DNA from: PALSA-693 sp963834725
GTDB lineage: Bacteria; Actinomycetota; Acidimicrobiia; Acidimicrobiales; Palsa-688
Assembly (NCBI GenBank): GCA_963834725.1
Contig: CAWICN010000001.1
Span: 5,270,001-5,334,000 of the forward strand
DNA length: 64,000 bases
Reading direction: 5' to 3'
The notes beneath the pieces are model-generated. The model made no database searches and was not told the origin of the DNA. It saw only the letters and a list, made by a program, of their open reading frames with translations. Position numbers and translations under genes: made by a program. Below are positions 25,177 to 35,010 of this stretch, piece after piece. Positions within the stretch are counted from its first letter, which is position 1. Each line of letters starts with the position of its first letter.

Positions 25177-28100
25177 GTGGGCTACCAGAACCCTCCGGTG
25201 CCATGGCGGGAATTGGAGGCAGCCCTGTCCGGCCGCACCCGGCCCTTCCCGTCTCAGGGGGACGGCGGGGACAGCCCGGCCTGGTCGTACAAGCGGAGCC
25301 CCTACCGGCCCCCAGAGGATCTGGCTCGCGGCCGGGGGAGGGTGCCCTACGCCGAGCTGCACTGCCACTCCAACTTCAGCTTCCTGGACGGGGCATCCCA
25401 TCCCGAGGAGCTGGTCGAGGAGGCGGCCCGGCTGGGCCTGGAGGCTCTGGCCATCACCGACCACGACGGCATGTACGGCGTGGTCCGCTTCGCCGAGGCG
25501 GCCCGGGCGGTAGGGCTGCCGACGGTGTTCGGCGCCGAGCTGTCCCTGGGGTTGACCCGCCCGCAAAACGGGGTGGCCGACCCGGAGGGTACCCATCTCC
25601 TGATCCTGGCCCGGGATCCCACCGGCTATACCCGCCTGTGCCGAGCCCTCTCGGTGGCGCATCTGTCCGGCGGGGAAAAGGGGCGCCCCTCGGTGCGCCT
25701 CGAGACCCTCGCCGCCATCGGAGCCGGGGCGCTTCCCGACCTGACAGCCGCAGGTGGGCGAGCCGGAGTCACCGTGGGTCCCGCCCCCAGCTCGCACGCC
25801 GACCACTGGGTGGTGCTCACCGGGTGCCGCAAGGGGATCGTCCCCGCCGCCCTGGTCGCCGAGGGACCGGCCCGGGCCACGGCCGAGCTGCGCCGGCTCC
25901 AGACCCTGTTCGGCCCGGGCAACGTGGTGGTGGAGCTGTGGGACCACGGTGACCCGCTCGACTCCGCCCGCAACGACGCCCTCGTCGCCCTCGCCGACCG
26001 CTGCGGCGCTCGCGATCGTCGCCACCAACAACGTCCACTACCACCATCCCTCCCGCCGTCCCCTGGCCACCGCCCTGGCTGCGGTGCGGGCCCGCCGCAG
26101 CCTGGACGACATCGACGGGTGGCTGCCGGCGGCCGCCGCGGCCCACCTGCGGGGCGGGGCCGAACAAGCTCGCCGCTTCGCCCGCTATCCCGGTGTGGTG
26201 GAACGCGCCGCCGAGCTGGGGCGGAGCTGCGCCTTCGACCTGGCCCTGGTGGCGCCCAACCTGCCTCCGTGGCCCACTCCCGCCGGCCACACCGAGATGA
26301 GCTGGCTCCGGCACCTGACCGAGGAAGGCGGAGTGCGGCGTTACGGCCCCCGGGGCGGGGGCCGCCACCCGCGGGCCTGGGCGCAGATCGACCACGAGCT
26401 GGACATGATCGAGCAGCTTGGGTTCGCCGGCTACTTCCTCATCGTGTGGGACATCGTCGAGTTCTGCCGCACCCACGACATCTACTGCCAGGGGAGAGGG
26501 TCGGCGGCGAACTCGGCGGTGTGTTATGCCCTCGGGGTCACCAACGCCGATGCGGTGGCGCTGGGCCTGCTCTTCGAGCGGTTCCTGTCCCCCGAGCGCG
26601 ACGGGCCGCCGGACATCGACGTGGACATCGAGAGCGGCCGGCGGGAGGAGGTGATCCAGTACGTGTACGGCCGCTACGGTCGGGGATGCGCCGCCCAGGT
26701 GGCCAACGTGATCACCTACCGGCCCCGTTCCGCGGTGCGGGACATGGGCAAGGCCCTCGGCGCCGCGCCCGGCCAGCTCGACGCCTGGTCCAAGCAGGTT
26801 GACGGCTGGGGGCCGCTGTCGGCGACCGCCGCCCTGGCCGACCACGACATTCCGGATGCGGTGATGGGCCTCGCCGGAGAGATCCAGCATTTTCCCCGGC
26901 ATCTCGGCATCCACTCGGGGGGCATGGTGCTCTGCGACCGGCCGGTGGCCGAGGTGTGCCCGGTGGAGTGGGCTCGTATGGCCGACCGCAGCGTCCTGCA
27001 GTGGGACAAGGACGATTGCGCTGCGGCCGGGCTGGTCAAGTTCGACTTGCTGGGGCTCGGCATGCTGACCGTCCTGCACGCCACCGTCGACCACATACGG
27101 GCGTTCCACGGCGTCGAGGTGGACCTGGCGCGCCTGGACCAGGAGGAGGAGGTGTACCAGATGCTGTCGCGGGCCGATTCGGTGGGGGTGTTCCAGGTGG
27201 AGAGCCGGGCCCAGATGGCCACCTTGCCCCGGCTCAAGCCCCGGACCTTCTACGACCTGGTGGTGGAGGTGGCCCTGATCCGGCCCGGTCCGATCCAGGG
27301 CGGGTCGGTGCACCCCTTCATCCGCCGGCGCAACGGGACAGAACCGGTGACCTATCTCCATCCTCTGCTGGAGCGCAGCCTGGCCAAGACCCTGGGCGTA
27401 CCGCTGTTCCAGGAGCAGCTGATGCAGATGGCCATCGACGTGGCCGGGTTCACTCCGGCCGAATCGGACCGCCTGCGCCAGGCCATGGGATCCAAGCGCA
27501 GCGTCGAGAAGATGGAGCAACTGCGAGCCCGGCTGTACGCGGGCATGGAGGAGCGGGGGATCACCGGCGCGGTGGCCGATGAGATCTACAACAAGCTGGT
27601 GGCCTTCGCCAACTTCGGGTTCCCCGAAAGCCATTCGGTGAGCTTCGCCTACCTGGTGTACTCCTCGGCCTGGTGCAAGTACCACTACCCGGCCGCTTTC
27701 TGTGCCGGCCTCCTGGACGGGCAGCCCATGGGGTTCTGGTCGCCCCAGACGATCGTGGCCGATGCCCGCCGCCACGGGGTTGAGGTGCGCCGCCCGGACG
27801 TGAACTCGAGCGAGGCGGCGTCCCGACTGGAGCCGTGTGCGTCGAGCGCTGGGGGCGCGGCGGTCCGCCTGGGCATTTCCTACGTGCGCCAGGTGGGCGA
27901 CGTGATGGCGGAGCGGATTGCCGCGGGACGGCCCTACCGGGATATCGAGGACCTGGTACGCCGGACCGGGGTGAGCGTGGCCCAGGCGGAGGCGCTGGCC
28001 ACGGCCGGGGCGTTCGAGTGTTTCGGGTTGAGCCGGCGGGCCGCCTTGTGGGGGGCGGGAGCCGCGGCGGCAGCGGGGGCGGGGGAGGTGCCAGCGGCAG

Positions 28101-28818
28101 GGGCGGGGGGCAGCGCCGGCGGGGATGGCAGCGCCGGCGGTGATGGCAGCGCCGGCGGGGATGGCAGCGCCAACAACGGCGATTCCGCGCCATTGTGTTC
28201 AATACCCTATCAAATAGGATATAGTACTGCCCACAATCCGCCCGAAACCCTGGCGCTGGCCCCTCCGGCTCCCCCGGCCCCCCCGACCCCTCCGGCCCCC
28301 CCGGCTCCCCCGACCCCCCGGCCCCACGAATCGGTTCGCTCCACCAGGCCCGCCTGGCGGGCCTGATCACCGGGGCCGACGCCCCGCCGTTAGCGCCCAT
28401 GGACCCGATCGAGGTCACCCAGGCGGACCTGTGGGCGACCGGTCTGTCGCCCGACCGTTACCCCACCGAGTTCGTTCGGGCGGACCTCGACGCAGCCGGA
28501 GTGGTCACCGCCGCCCGGTTGATCGAGTTGGCCCCGGAGTCGCGGGTGACGGTCGCAGGGGTGGTCACTCACCGCCAGCGGCCGGCGACCGCGCAGGGGG
28601 TCACGTTTCTCAACCTCGAGGACGAGACGGGACTGATCAACGTGATCTGCTCGCAAGGAGTGTGGCTCCGCCACCGCCGGGTGGCACGCTCCAGCCCCGC
28701 CCTGGTCATCGACGGGCGCCTCGAGCGGGTCGAGACGGTGATCAATGTGGTGGCCGAACGCATCCGGCCGCTGTCATTGCGGCCGGGCACCGACCTGCGT
28801 TCCCGGGATTTCCGCTGA
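25177..28818 (+). CDS. dnaE2: Error-prone DNA polymerase III alpha subunit DnaE2 (ImuC), with two frameshifts
   Basis: SOS-induced replicative-fold polymerase that performs mutagenic translesion synthesis with ImuA'/ImuB. The start VGYQNPPVPWRELEAAL is typical. The PHP domain begins AELHCHSNFSFLDGASH. The palm aspartates are in PPDIDVDIES near 26610, followed by ARMADRSVLQWDKDD and LIRPGPIQGGSVHPFIRRR. The C-terminal OB part is VTHRQRPATAQGVTFLNLED. A first frameshift of one extra base lies near 26006-26010, between ADRCG and LAIVATNNVHY. A second, -1 in sense, lies between about 28225 and 28345, in C-rich low complexity. With both corrected the gene has 1214 codons, about 100 more than usual. 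The excess is a Gly/Ala/Ser/Asp then Pro-rich linker before the OB domain. Confidence 0.9.
28109..28170 (+). repeat. 18-bp tandem repeat in the dnaE2 linker
   Basis: A little over three copies of an 18-bp unit encode the hexapeptide GSAGGD, in the linker between the helix-hairpin-helix part and the OB domain of DnaE2. The unit is a multiple of three, so length change would not alter the frame. Confidence 0.8.
28192..28237. other. AT-rich nested palindrome inside dnaE2
   Basis: A 46-bp block of clearly low GC lies inside a GC-rich linker. Outer arms ATTGTG (28192-28197) and CACAAT (28232-28237) enclose inner arms CCTAT (28206-28210) and ATAGG (28214-28218) around CAA. In one of the two relevant frames it introduces a TAG. 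It looks like a small inserted element or footprint, but no transposase or clear target-site duplication is visible. Confidence 0.5.
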
Positions 28819-28895
28819 GGCTTCGCTTCAACTGCCCGGGAACAGAATTCGACGGCGCGGCCGGGATCCCCGCCTTGAGCCCGCTTCGCTCCCGA

Positions 28896-29621
28896 TCACA
28901 AGATGAGCGTGTCGAAGTCCTTGGGCGTGATCACGTCGGGAATCTCGCCCCCATCGACGCCTTCGCCGAGGTGGGTGAGCACGAAGGGCACGGCCGGGAA
29001 CTTCCGGCGCAGCGCTTCCACCGATTCCAGGTCCATGTGGGTGACCGGAGGTGGGTGGGGACCGTTGCACTCCAGCACCAGCACATCGCAGGCGCCGGCC
29101 AGCTCCTCGAGCCCCGCACACGGGTGGACATCGCCGGAGTAACCCACCCGCCGGCCTTGCATTTCCATGACATACCCGAAGCAGCGCAGATGCGGGACGT
29201 GCTCGACTTCGATGGCCCGGAACCGGAGCGGCCCGGCCTGTTGCCAGGAGCCGTCGACTTCGACGTAGCGCATGTCGAAGCGTTTACGGGCGGTGACCGC
29301 GATGTCGGTCACCGAACCGAGCGCCATCATCTCGGCCAGGAACCTATCCACACCCGGTGGGCCTACCACGCTGAACGGCCGGTCGGTGGACCGTGTCGTG
29401 ACCACCTCCAGCAGCAGGAACGGCCAGCCGAACGTGTGGTCGGGGTGAAAATGCGAAATCACGACCACATCCAGGTCGGCCGCCGGAATGCCACACCAGC
29501 GCAGATGCGGCAAGGCCGTGGGCGACGGTTCTACGAGCACGTTGCCGTCCAGCACGAAGCTGTTCCAGTACCGGCCGGGCGCCAGGTAGTTGCCGGTGCC
29601 GAGGAAGGTCGCGGTCGCCAT
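28896..29621 (-). CDS. Metallo-beta-lactamase-fold metal-dependent hydrolase
   Basis: A 241-residue MBL-fold protein. Metal ligands: HFHPDHTFG near residue 60, a conserved His in EVEHVPHLRCFGYV, the aspartate in GYSGDVHP, and a His in VLTHLGEG near the C-terminus. The pattern resembles the RNase Z/PhnP-like group of phosphodiesterases. The substrate is unknown. The ATG at 29621 (MATATFLGTGN) starts right at the conserved first strand. It diverges from the ECF transporter gene. Confidence 0.85.
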   Translation of the reverse strand: MATATFLGTGNYLAPGRYWNSFVLDGNVLVEPSPTALPHLRWCGIPAADLDVVVISHFHPDHTFGWPFLLLEVVTTRSTDRPFSVVGPPGVDRFLAEMMALGSVTDIAVTARKRFDMRYVEVDGSWQQAGPLRFRAIEVEHVPHLRCFGYVMEMQGRRVGYSGDVHPCAGLEELAGACDVLVLECNGPHPPPVTHMDLESVEALRRKFPAVPFVLTHLGEGVDGGEIPDVITPKDFDTLIL

Positions 29622-29708
29622 CGCCGGGAGTGTAAGCGCCTGTTTCGGTCGCCCGGGGTCCTCGAGGACCGAACCCCGCATCCCGGCACGGGGTGGCAGG
29701 CTGTAGGG

Positions 29709-31772
29709 GTGCCGGCGGAGTCCCTCGCCACTGGGCCTCTACGGCCGATCGAGCTTGCAACCGCGGCGGTGATGGCCGGGGTGAGCGTGGCCTTGGTCGT
29801 GATCGGATGGTTCCTGCCCCACCTCGGGCTAATTGCCTCCATGGCCGTGGTTCCGCTGGGTGTGGTCGCCCACCGGCACCGTTTCCGGGCTCTGGTGGCC
29901 GCCACCTTCTCGGCGTGCGTGGTCAGCTTCCTCGTAGCGGGAACCGGCACTGTCTCGAACGTGCTTGAGTGCGCGATCGTCGGAGGTCTGGTCGGGATCG
30001 GCCGGCGACGGGGCTGGACGTTCGTAAAGGTGATGGCCGCGATCGGGATCATCGCGCCGATCCTGGCCGCGGTCTCGGTGGCCTTGTTGGCCGTGTTCAG
30101 CCAGTTGCGGAAGCTCACGATCGAGCAAATCGCCAACACCTGGGCCGGGATCGCCAAAATCCTGAACCGCATCCCCGCGCTCCACGGGGTAACCGAGCAC
30201 ATCAACCATCTGGTCGCCGCGTCCCTGCGTGACTGGTGGATCAGCGTGGGCGTGATCGTCATCGTGGGCACGGTGGGCTTCACCGTGCTGGCCTGGCTGG
30301 TACTCGGTGCCGTTCTCGAGCGCTTGCAGTGGATCCGGGCGTCCGACCGGCTTGAATTCGCCGACGACCATGGCCCGGTCGGCCCGCTGCCGGCCCGGCT
30401 GCGCGACGTGCACTACCGCTATCCCGGCGCGGTTTCCGAGGCCCTCCACGGCGTCTCGCTCGATCTGACGGCCGGTGAGCTCGTGGCGCTGCTCGGCGAC
30501 AACGGCTCCGGGAAATCCACTCTTGCCCGCATCCTGGCCGGGCGCCCGCCGACCTCGGGTGAGGTCTGCCGACCCGGAAGCGCCGGCCTCGGCCGGGTGG
30601 GCGGAACCGCGATGGTGATGCAGCACCCCGAGACGCAGATCCTCGGGGTGCGGGTCGCCGACGATGTGGTGTGGGGCCTGCACGACGCGGCCGGCGTCGA
30701 TTTGGCCAGTCTGCTCGACACGGTCGGCCTGTCAGGGATGGATAACCGGGAAACATCGACCCTGTCCGGAGGTGAACTGCAGCGGTTGGCCGTGGCGGCA
30801 GCCCTGGCTCGCCGGCCCCGGCTGCTGATCTCCGACGAGTCCACAGCCATGGTCGACGAGGAAGGCCGGAAACGCCTTACTACGCTGCTGGCGGACCTGC
30901 CGTCCCGGCTGGACATGACCGTCGTCCATATCACGCATCGCCGGGAAGAGGTGGCTGTCGCGGACCGCTCCTTCCGGCTCGCAGCAGGTGGGCTGATCGA
31001 CGAACGAAGCCGTGGCGCGGTCGCGTCGCCCAATGGTCATCGCGCCATCGTCCCCATTGTCGCGACGCCAGCCCCCGGCCCGAACGGGAACGGGGTCGTT
31101 TCCGGGGGTGGAACGCTGGAGCTGCGTGGCGTTCAGCACACCTATGGGGCCGGGACACCATGGGCCCAGCCGGCGCTCCAGGGTATCGATCTCGTCATCG
31201 CTGCTCGGGAGGGGGTGCTGATCCTCGGCGGCAACGGCTCAGGAAAGTCCACGCTGGCATGGATCATGGCCGGAGTGCTGCGGCCGTCGCGGGGAGTGGC
31301 CTTGCTTGGTGGCCAGCCGGTCACCGGCCAGGTGGGATCAGTGGGGCTGGCGTTCCAGCACGCCCGCTTGCAGCTCCAGCGGGCCACCGTCGCCGCGGAC
31401 CTGCGAGCTGCCGGAGCTGCCGATGACACATCGGCCGGGAGGGCACTGGCGTCTGTCGGCCTCCACCTGGCCCAGATCGGCGAGCGGCGCATTGACGAGC
31501 TCAGTGGTGGGCAGCAGCGCCGTCTAGCCCTCGCCGGGATCCTGGCCCGCCAGCCGAAGGTCCTTGTGCTCGACGAGCCGTTGGCGGGTCTGGACCAGCC
31601 CAGCCAGGATGGGCTCATCGGTCTGCTCGCGGACCTGCGGGCGCGATCGGGCCTGACTCTGGTGGTGATCTCCCACGATCTCGAAGGGATGGACAGGGTG
31701 TGCGACCGGGTCGTCCGTCTCGACGGCGGCCGGGTTGTTGCCGATGGCACTCGGGTGGAGGCGTCGTGCTGA
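29709..31772 (+). CDS. ECF-type ABC transporter: membrane domain fused to two ATP-binding domains
   Basis: A 687-residue fusion. Residues 1-205 contain about five or six hydrophobic segments and probably act as the substrate-binding (S-like) membrane component. Two ABC domains follow. The first has Walker A GDNGSGKST, signature LSGGELQRLAVA and Walker B LLISDES. The second has GGNGSGKST, LSGGQQRRLALA and VLVLDEP. The GTG start is placed just before the first membrane segment. The stop overlaps the next gene (EcfT) by 7 bp. The same two-gene layout exists in mycobacteria (Rv2326c/Rv2325c). The cargo, probably a vitamin or metal, cannot be told. Confidence 0.87.
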   Translation: MPAESLATGPLRPIELATAAVMAGVSVALVVIGWFLPHLGLIASMAVVPLGVVAHRHRFRALVAATFSACVVSFLVAGTGTVSNVLECAIVGGLVGIGRRRGWTFVKVMAAIGIIAPILAAVSVALLAVFSQLRKLTIEQIANTWAGIAKILNRIPALHGVTEHINHLVAASLRDWWISVGVIVIVGTVGFTVLAWLVLGAVLERLQWIRASDRLEFADDHGPVGPLPARLRDVHYRYPGAVSEALHGVSLDLTAGELVALLGDNGSGKSTLARILAGRPPTSGEVCRPGSAGLGRVGGTAMVMQHPETQILGVRVADDVVWGLHDAAGVDLASLLDTVGLSGMDNRETSTLSGGELQRLAVAAALARRPRLLISDESTAMVDEEGRKRLTTLLADLPSRLDMTVVHITHRREEVAVADRSFRLAAGGLIDERSRGAVASPNGHRAIVPIVATPAPGPNGNGVVSGGGTLELRGVQHTYGAGTPWAQPALQGIDLVIAAREGVLILGGNGSGKSTLAWIMAGVLRPSRGVALLGGQPVTGQVGSVGLAFQHARLQLQRATVAADLRAAGAADDTSAGRALASVGLHLAQIGERRIDELSGGQQRRLALAGILARQPKVLVLDEPLAGLDQPSQDGLIGLLADLRARSGLTLVVISHDLEGMDRVCDRVVRLDGGRVVADGTRVEASC

Positions 31773-32605
31773 GGTTGCCGCGCCGGGCTCAGGATGGCAG
31801 CGAGCTGGAGCACCGGCCGGCTCGGATCACACTGCTCCGCGAGATCAAGGTGGACTCGCCGGTCCATCGCCTTTGGGCCGGAACCAAGCTGATCGCCGTG
31901 GCCGCGCTGAGCATGACGCTCTCCTACTTCCCGTCGTGGGGATCGATCGGCCTCATGATTGCGCTGCTCCTGGCCACCACGGCGATGGCCCGCGTGCCGA
32001 GGGGTGCGTGGCCCCGCCCGCCGAAATGGTTCTGGATCGCTCTGGCCGTGGGAGCGGCGCTGGCCTCGCTTGCGGGTCATTCTCCGCACCTGACAGTCGG
32101 CGGAGTGGTGCTCGGCTTCGGCGGCCTGGACGCGTACTGGCGTTTCGTCGCCGTCGGCGCGGCCCTGCTCCTGGCAGCCGCGTTGGTCGGATGGACTACA
32201 CCGCTGGGCGAGATCGCCCCTGCCATATCCCGGCTGCTGGCACCCCTGCGCCTGGTGCGGGTGCCCGTCGACGAGTGGGCCGTAGCGGTAGCGCTCTGTG
32301 TTCGCAGCCTGCCGCTTCTCGTCGACGAGATGCGCACCCTGGTTGCGGCGCGGCGATTGCGCCCCCCACCGCCGCGGCCCCGTCGGTCCACATTGCACCG
32401 GTGGCTGGACGAGCCCGTGGACCTCCTGGTGGCCGCACTGGCGGTATCGATGCGCCGGGCGGGTGAGCTCGCCGAGGCCATCACGGCCCGAGGCGGGACC
32501 GGGCTGATCGCGGCCCGGACCCGACGACCCCGGGGCGCCGACGCGCTCGCCCTGCTGATCGTGGCGGCCGCTTGTGCCGGTGCCACGATGCTGCCAGCCT
32601 CGTGA
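31766..32605 (+). CDS. ecfT: Energy-coupling factor transporter transmembrane protein EcfT
   Basis: A 279-residue membrane scaffold of the ECF transporter, linking the ATPases to the substrate-binding component. Hydrophobic helices run from KLIAVAALSMTLSYFPSW to about residue 190. The coupling-helix motifs with Ala-Arg-Gly are visible as MRTLVAARRLR and AEAITARGG. The GTG start overlaps the upstream stop by 7 bp. Only 68 bp separate it from the convergent DMT permease. Confidence 0.87.
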   Translation: MLRLPRRAQDGSELEHRPARITLLREIKVDSPVHRLWAGTKLIAVAALSMTLSYFPSWGSIGLMIALLLATTAMARVPRGAWPRPPKWFWIALAVGAALASLAGHSPHLTVGGVVLGFGGLDAYWRFVAVGAALLLAAALVGWTTPLGEIAPAISRLLAPLRLVRVPVDEWAVAVALCVRSLPLLVDEMRTLVAARRLRPPPPRPRRSTLHRWLDEPVDLLVAALAVSMRRAGELAEAITARGGTGLIAARTRRPRGADALALLIVAAACAGATMLPAS

Positions 32606-32673
32606 TGGCGGTGATCTGAAGCGCTGCTGCCGGTGGGGCGGGGCAGCTGCACGACTGTGCAGCACTTAGGAAT

Positions 32674-33549
32674 TCAGGGGGTGGTGGCGACCGCCCCCGG
32701 CCGGCCGGCCAGGGCGTTACCGAGATTGGCCACGCTTACCAGGAGCAATGCGACGAGTTCCCGGGTCGTGAGGTGCTGGCCGAGCACGGCGACACCGGCG
32801 ACAGCGGCTACCGCCGGGTCCATGCTCAACAGCACCCCGAAGGCCCGGGGCGTGACCTGTCGCAGCGCCACTACCTCCAGGCTGTAGGGCAGAACGGACG
32901 AAAGGACCGCCACCGCTGCGCCGATCAGCAGCACGTCGGGATGGAAGAGCGTCGCTCCCGCAGCGGCCAGCCCGATCGGCAGGATGGCGAGGGCGCCGGC
33001 CGCCATCGCGATCGACAGGCCGGTGCTGGTGTCGAAACGGCGACCGGTCTCCTTGTTGAGCAGGATGTAGCCAATCCAGCCGGCTCCGGCCAGAAAGGCC
33101 AGGACGATGCCGACAGGATCCAGCCGGCCGCCGCCCGACGTGAACAACGCCACCCCCGTCCCGGCCAGGGCTGCCCAGAGCAGGTCGAGCCAGCGGCGCG
33201 ACCCGATCAGAGCCAGGGCCAGCGGTCCCGAGAACTCGATCGTCACTGCGACGCCGAGTGGGATGCGGGCAATGGCCTCGTAAAACGACAGGTTCATGCC
33301 GGCCAACACCAACCCGAACGCCAGCGCCACCCCCAGGTCCGCCCGCCGGATGGAGCGGACCCGGGGCCGAGCCATGATCCCGAGCAGCACCGCCGCGATG
33401 AACAAACGCAAGGTGACCGCTCCCGCAGGTCCCACGCGGTCGAACAGCGAGATGGCGACCGCTGCCCCGAACTGCACAGAGAACGCTCCGGCGGCCACCA
33501 GTGCCGCCGCCGGCGGTCGGTGCAGCTGGGCGCGGGCGCCCGGAATCAT
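32674..33549 (-). CDS. DMT-superfamily (EamA, RhtA-like) exporter
   Basis: A 291-residue permease with about ten hydrophobic segments in two EamA repeats. The first contains GMNLSFYEAIARIPLGVAVTIEFSGPLALAL and the second SSVLPYSLEVVALRQVTPRAFGVLLSMDPAVAAVAG, both typical of the RhtA threonine/homoserine exporter group. Its ATG overlaps the stop of the upstream VirD4-like gene by four bases, so the two are co-transcribed. The transported amine or amino acid is unknown. Confidence 0.87.
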   Translation of the reverse strand: MIPGARAQLHRPPAAALVAAGAFSVQFGAAVAISLFDRVGPAGAVTLRLFIAAVLLGIMARPRVRSIRRADLGVALAFGLVLAGMNLSFYEAIARIPLGVAVTIEFSGPLALALIGSRRWLDLLWAALAGTGVALFTSGGGRLDPVGIVLAFLAGAGWIGYILLNKETGRRFDTSTGLSIAMAAGALAILPIGLAAAGATLFHPDVLLIGAAVAVLSSVLPYSLEVVALRQVTPRAFGVLLSMDPAVAAVAGVAVLGQHLTTRELVALLLVSVANLGNALAGRPGAVATTP

Positions 33550-34916
33550 CGCTCGATGCTACGGCTCTTTTTCGAAGCCATCGGATGGCCCGGACCGAAG
33601 ACCGGCAGAGCCCACCATGGCGGGACCCGGACCCGCTCCGGCGGACGGGCTCCAGCGAGCACCAGCGCTCCGCCCGGGGGCTGCTGGCTGACCGCCTCTA
33701 CGGGCAGCCGGCGTTGCCGGTGTGTCGTCCACGTCACGCTGCCCGCTCCCCAGCGCCGGCGGTCGTGGCTCACGCTGTGCGCGGGCACGTCGATCTCGCC
33801 GGCGAGGCGGGAGATCAGCTCGAGGGTGGCCAGATCGCCTATGCCGGGCAGGATCAGCTTGGTTCCAAAGAGCGACAGGAAGCCGTCCGCGGCCCGGCCC
33901 CATCGCTGCCGGGCCTGGGAAAGATCCTGGAGGCAGGCCAGCGTGAGCAAACCCTGGCTTCCTCCTTCGCTCACCATGGCGGGCAGGTCCGGGATCGGCG
34001 CGATGTTGGCGAGCTCGTCGAGCACCAGCGTGACTGGGCACCGGGAACGGCCCGGCGATGCCGACGCCCAGATCGCGTAGCACCCGGCGCGTACCTGTTC
34101 GAGAAACGCGACCACGATGGGTGCTACCAGCTCCTGGTATCGGGCCGGCGCACACAGATAGACGGTGTCGCCGCTGCCGGCCAGGAGACGGGGATCGAAG
34201 TTAGGGGCGGCGGCGTTGTCGAGCACGGCGTCGAAACGGTAGGCGGCCAGCAGGCCGGCGGCGCTCGACCAGATCCCGGACTGTTCCCGGGCATCGGTGG
34301 CGGCCAAGCCGGACAGCACGTCGGCGGCGGTGTCGACCCCTTCCCTGGCCAGCGTGGCCCGGGCCGGTTCCAATTCCTGCCGGAGTACCCACCGCAGGAC
34401 CGACTCCATGCCGGCGCAGTCAAGGTGGGCCGCGTGGAGCAGTGGCGCGAGGAGCGCCTCGGCCCGTTCGGTCCAGTGGGCCGAGTCGCCGGTTCGCCCT
34501 TCCGGTCGGGCGGCGCCGGCCATGGCGCGCGCCAGGACCAGTGACTCGTCCCAGGTGGCCGCCGACACGACCGGCGACCAGCGCAGGCGGGTCACCCCGA
34601 CCGGAGCCTGGACTGTGCCACTGGGGTCGAGCAGCCAGCAACGGCCGGTAGCGGCGCGGGCCATGGCCGTCGCCGCCAGCAGGTCCAGCTTGGTGGAGGT
34701 GACCGCTACCGCCCCTGGAGCGGCAAGGACATTGGGTATAGCCACGCCCGTCGTCTTTCCCGATCGGGGTGGACCGAGCACCAGCAGCGCCTGCTGCGGG
34801 TCGCCGAGGGCCAGACCGCCGGCCGTGGCGCCGAGATAGAGTCGACCGCCCGCTGCCGCCAGATGGTGGTGGAGCAGCTCGAGTTCGGGGCTCTGGTTTG
34901 GCACGCGGCTCCCCAT
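33546..34916 (-). CDS. VirD4/TraG-like type IV coupling ATPase, orphan
   Basis: A 456-residue P-loop ATPase resembling coupling proteins of conjugation and type IV secretion. Walker A is LGPPRSGKTTGVAIPN near residue 47, Walker B is VTLVLDELANIAPIPDLP, and GGSQGLLTLACLQDLSQARQRWG is the typical TraG region. No N-terminal membrane segment is seen, so it would be soluble. There is no relaxase, VirB or pilus gene nearby. The ATG at 34916 starts MGSRVPNQSPELELLHHHL. It overlaps the downstream exporter gene by four bases. Confidence 0.83.
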   Translation of the reverse strand: MGSRVPNQSPELELLHHHLAAAGGRLYLGATAGGLALGDPQQALLVLGPPRSGKTTGVAIPNVLAAPGAVAVTSTKLDLLAATAMARAATGRCWLLDPSGTVQAPVGVTRLRWSPVVSAATWDESLVLARAMAGAARPEGRTGDSAHWTERAEALLAPLLHAAHLDCAGMESVLRWVLRQELEPARATLAREGVDTAADVLSGLAATDAREQSGIWSSAAGLLAAYRFDAVLDNAAAPNFDPRLLAGSGDTVYLCAPARYQELVAPIVVAFLEQVRAGCYAIWASASPGRSRCPVTLVLDELANIAPIPDLPAMVSEGGSQGLLTLACLQDLSQARQRWGRAADGFLSLFGTKLILPGIGDLATLELISRLAGEIDVPAHSVSHDRRRWGAGSVTWTTHRQRRLPVEAVSQQPPGGALVLAGARPPERVRVPPWWALPVFGPGHPMASKKSRSIER

Positions 34917-35010
34917 GGACCGGGGCCCGCACGCCCGGGCCGGTCCGCCATTTGGTTGGGTTCGGGGGAAGCCGACACAGACACTAGTGGCAGGGGTAGA
35001 ACTGGAGGAC

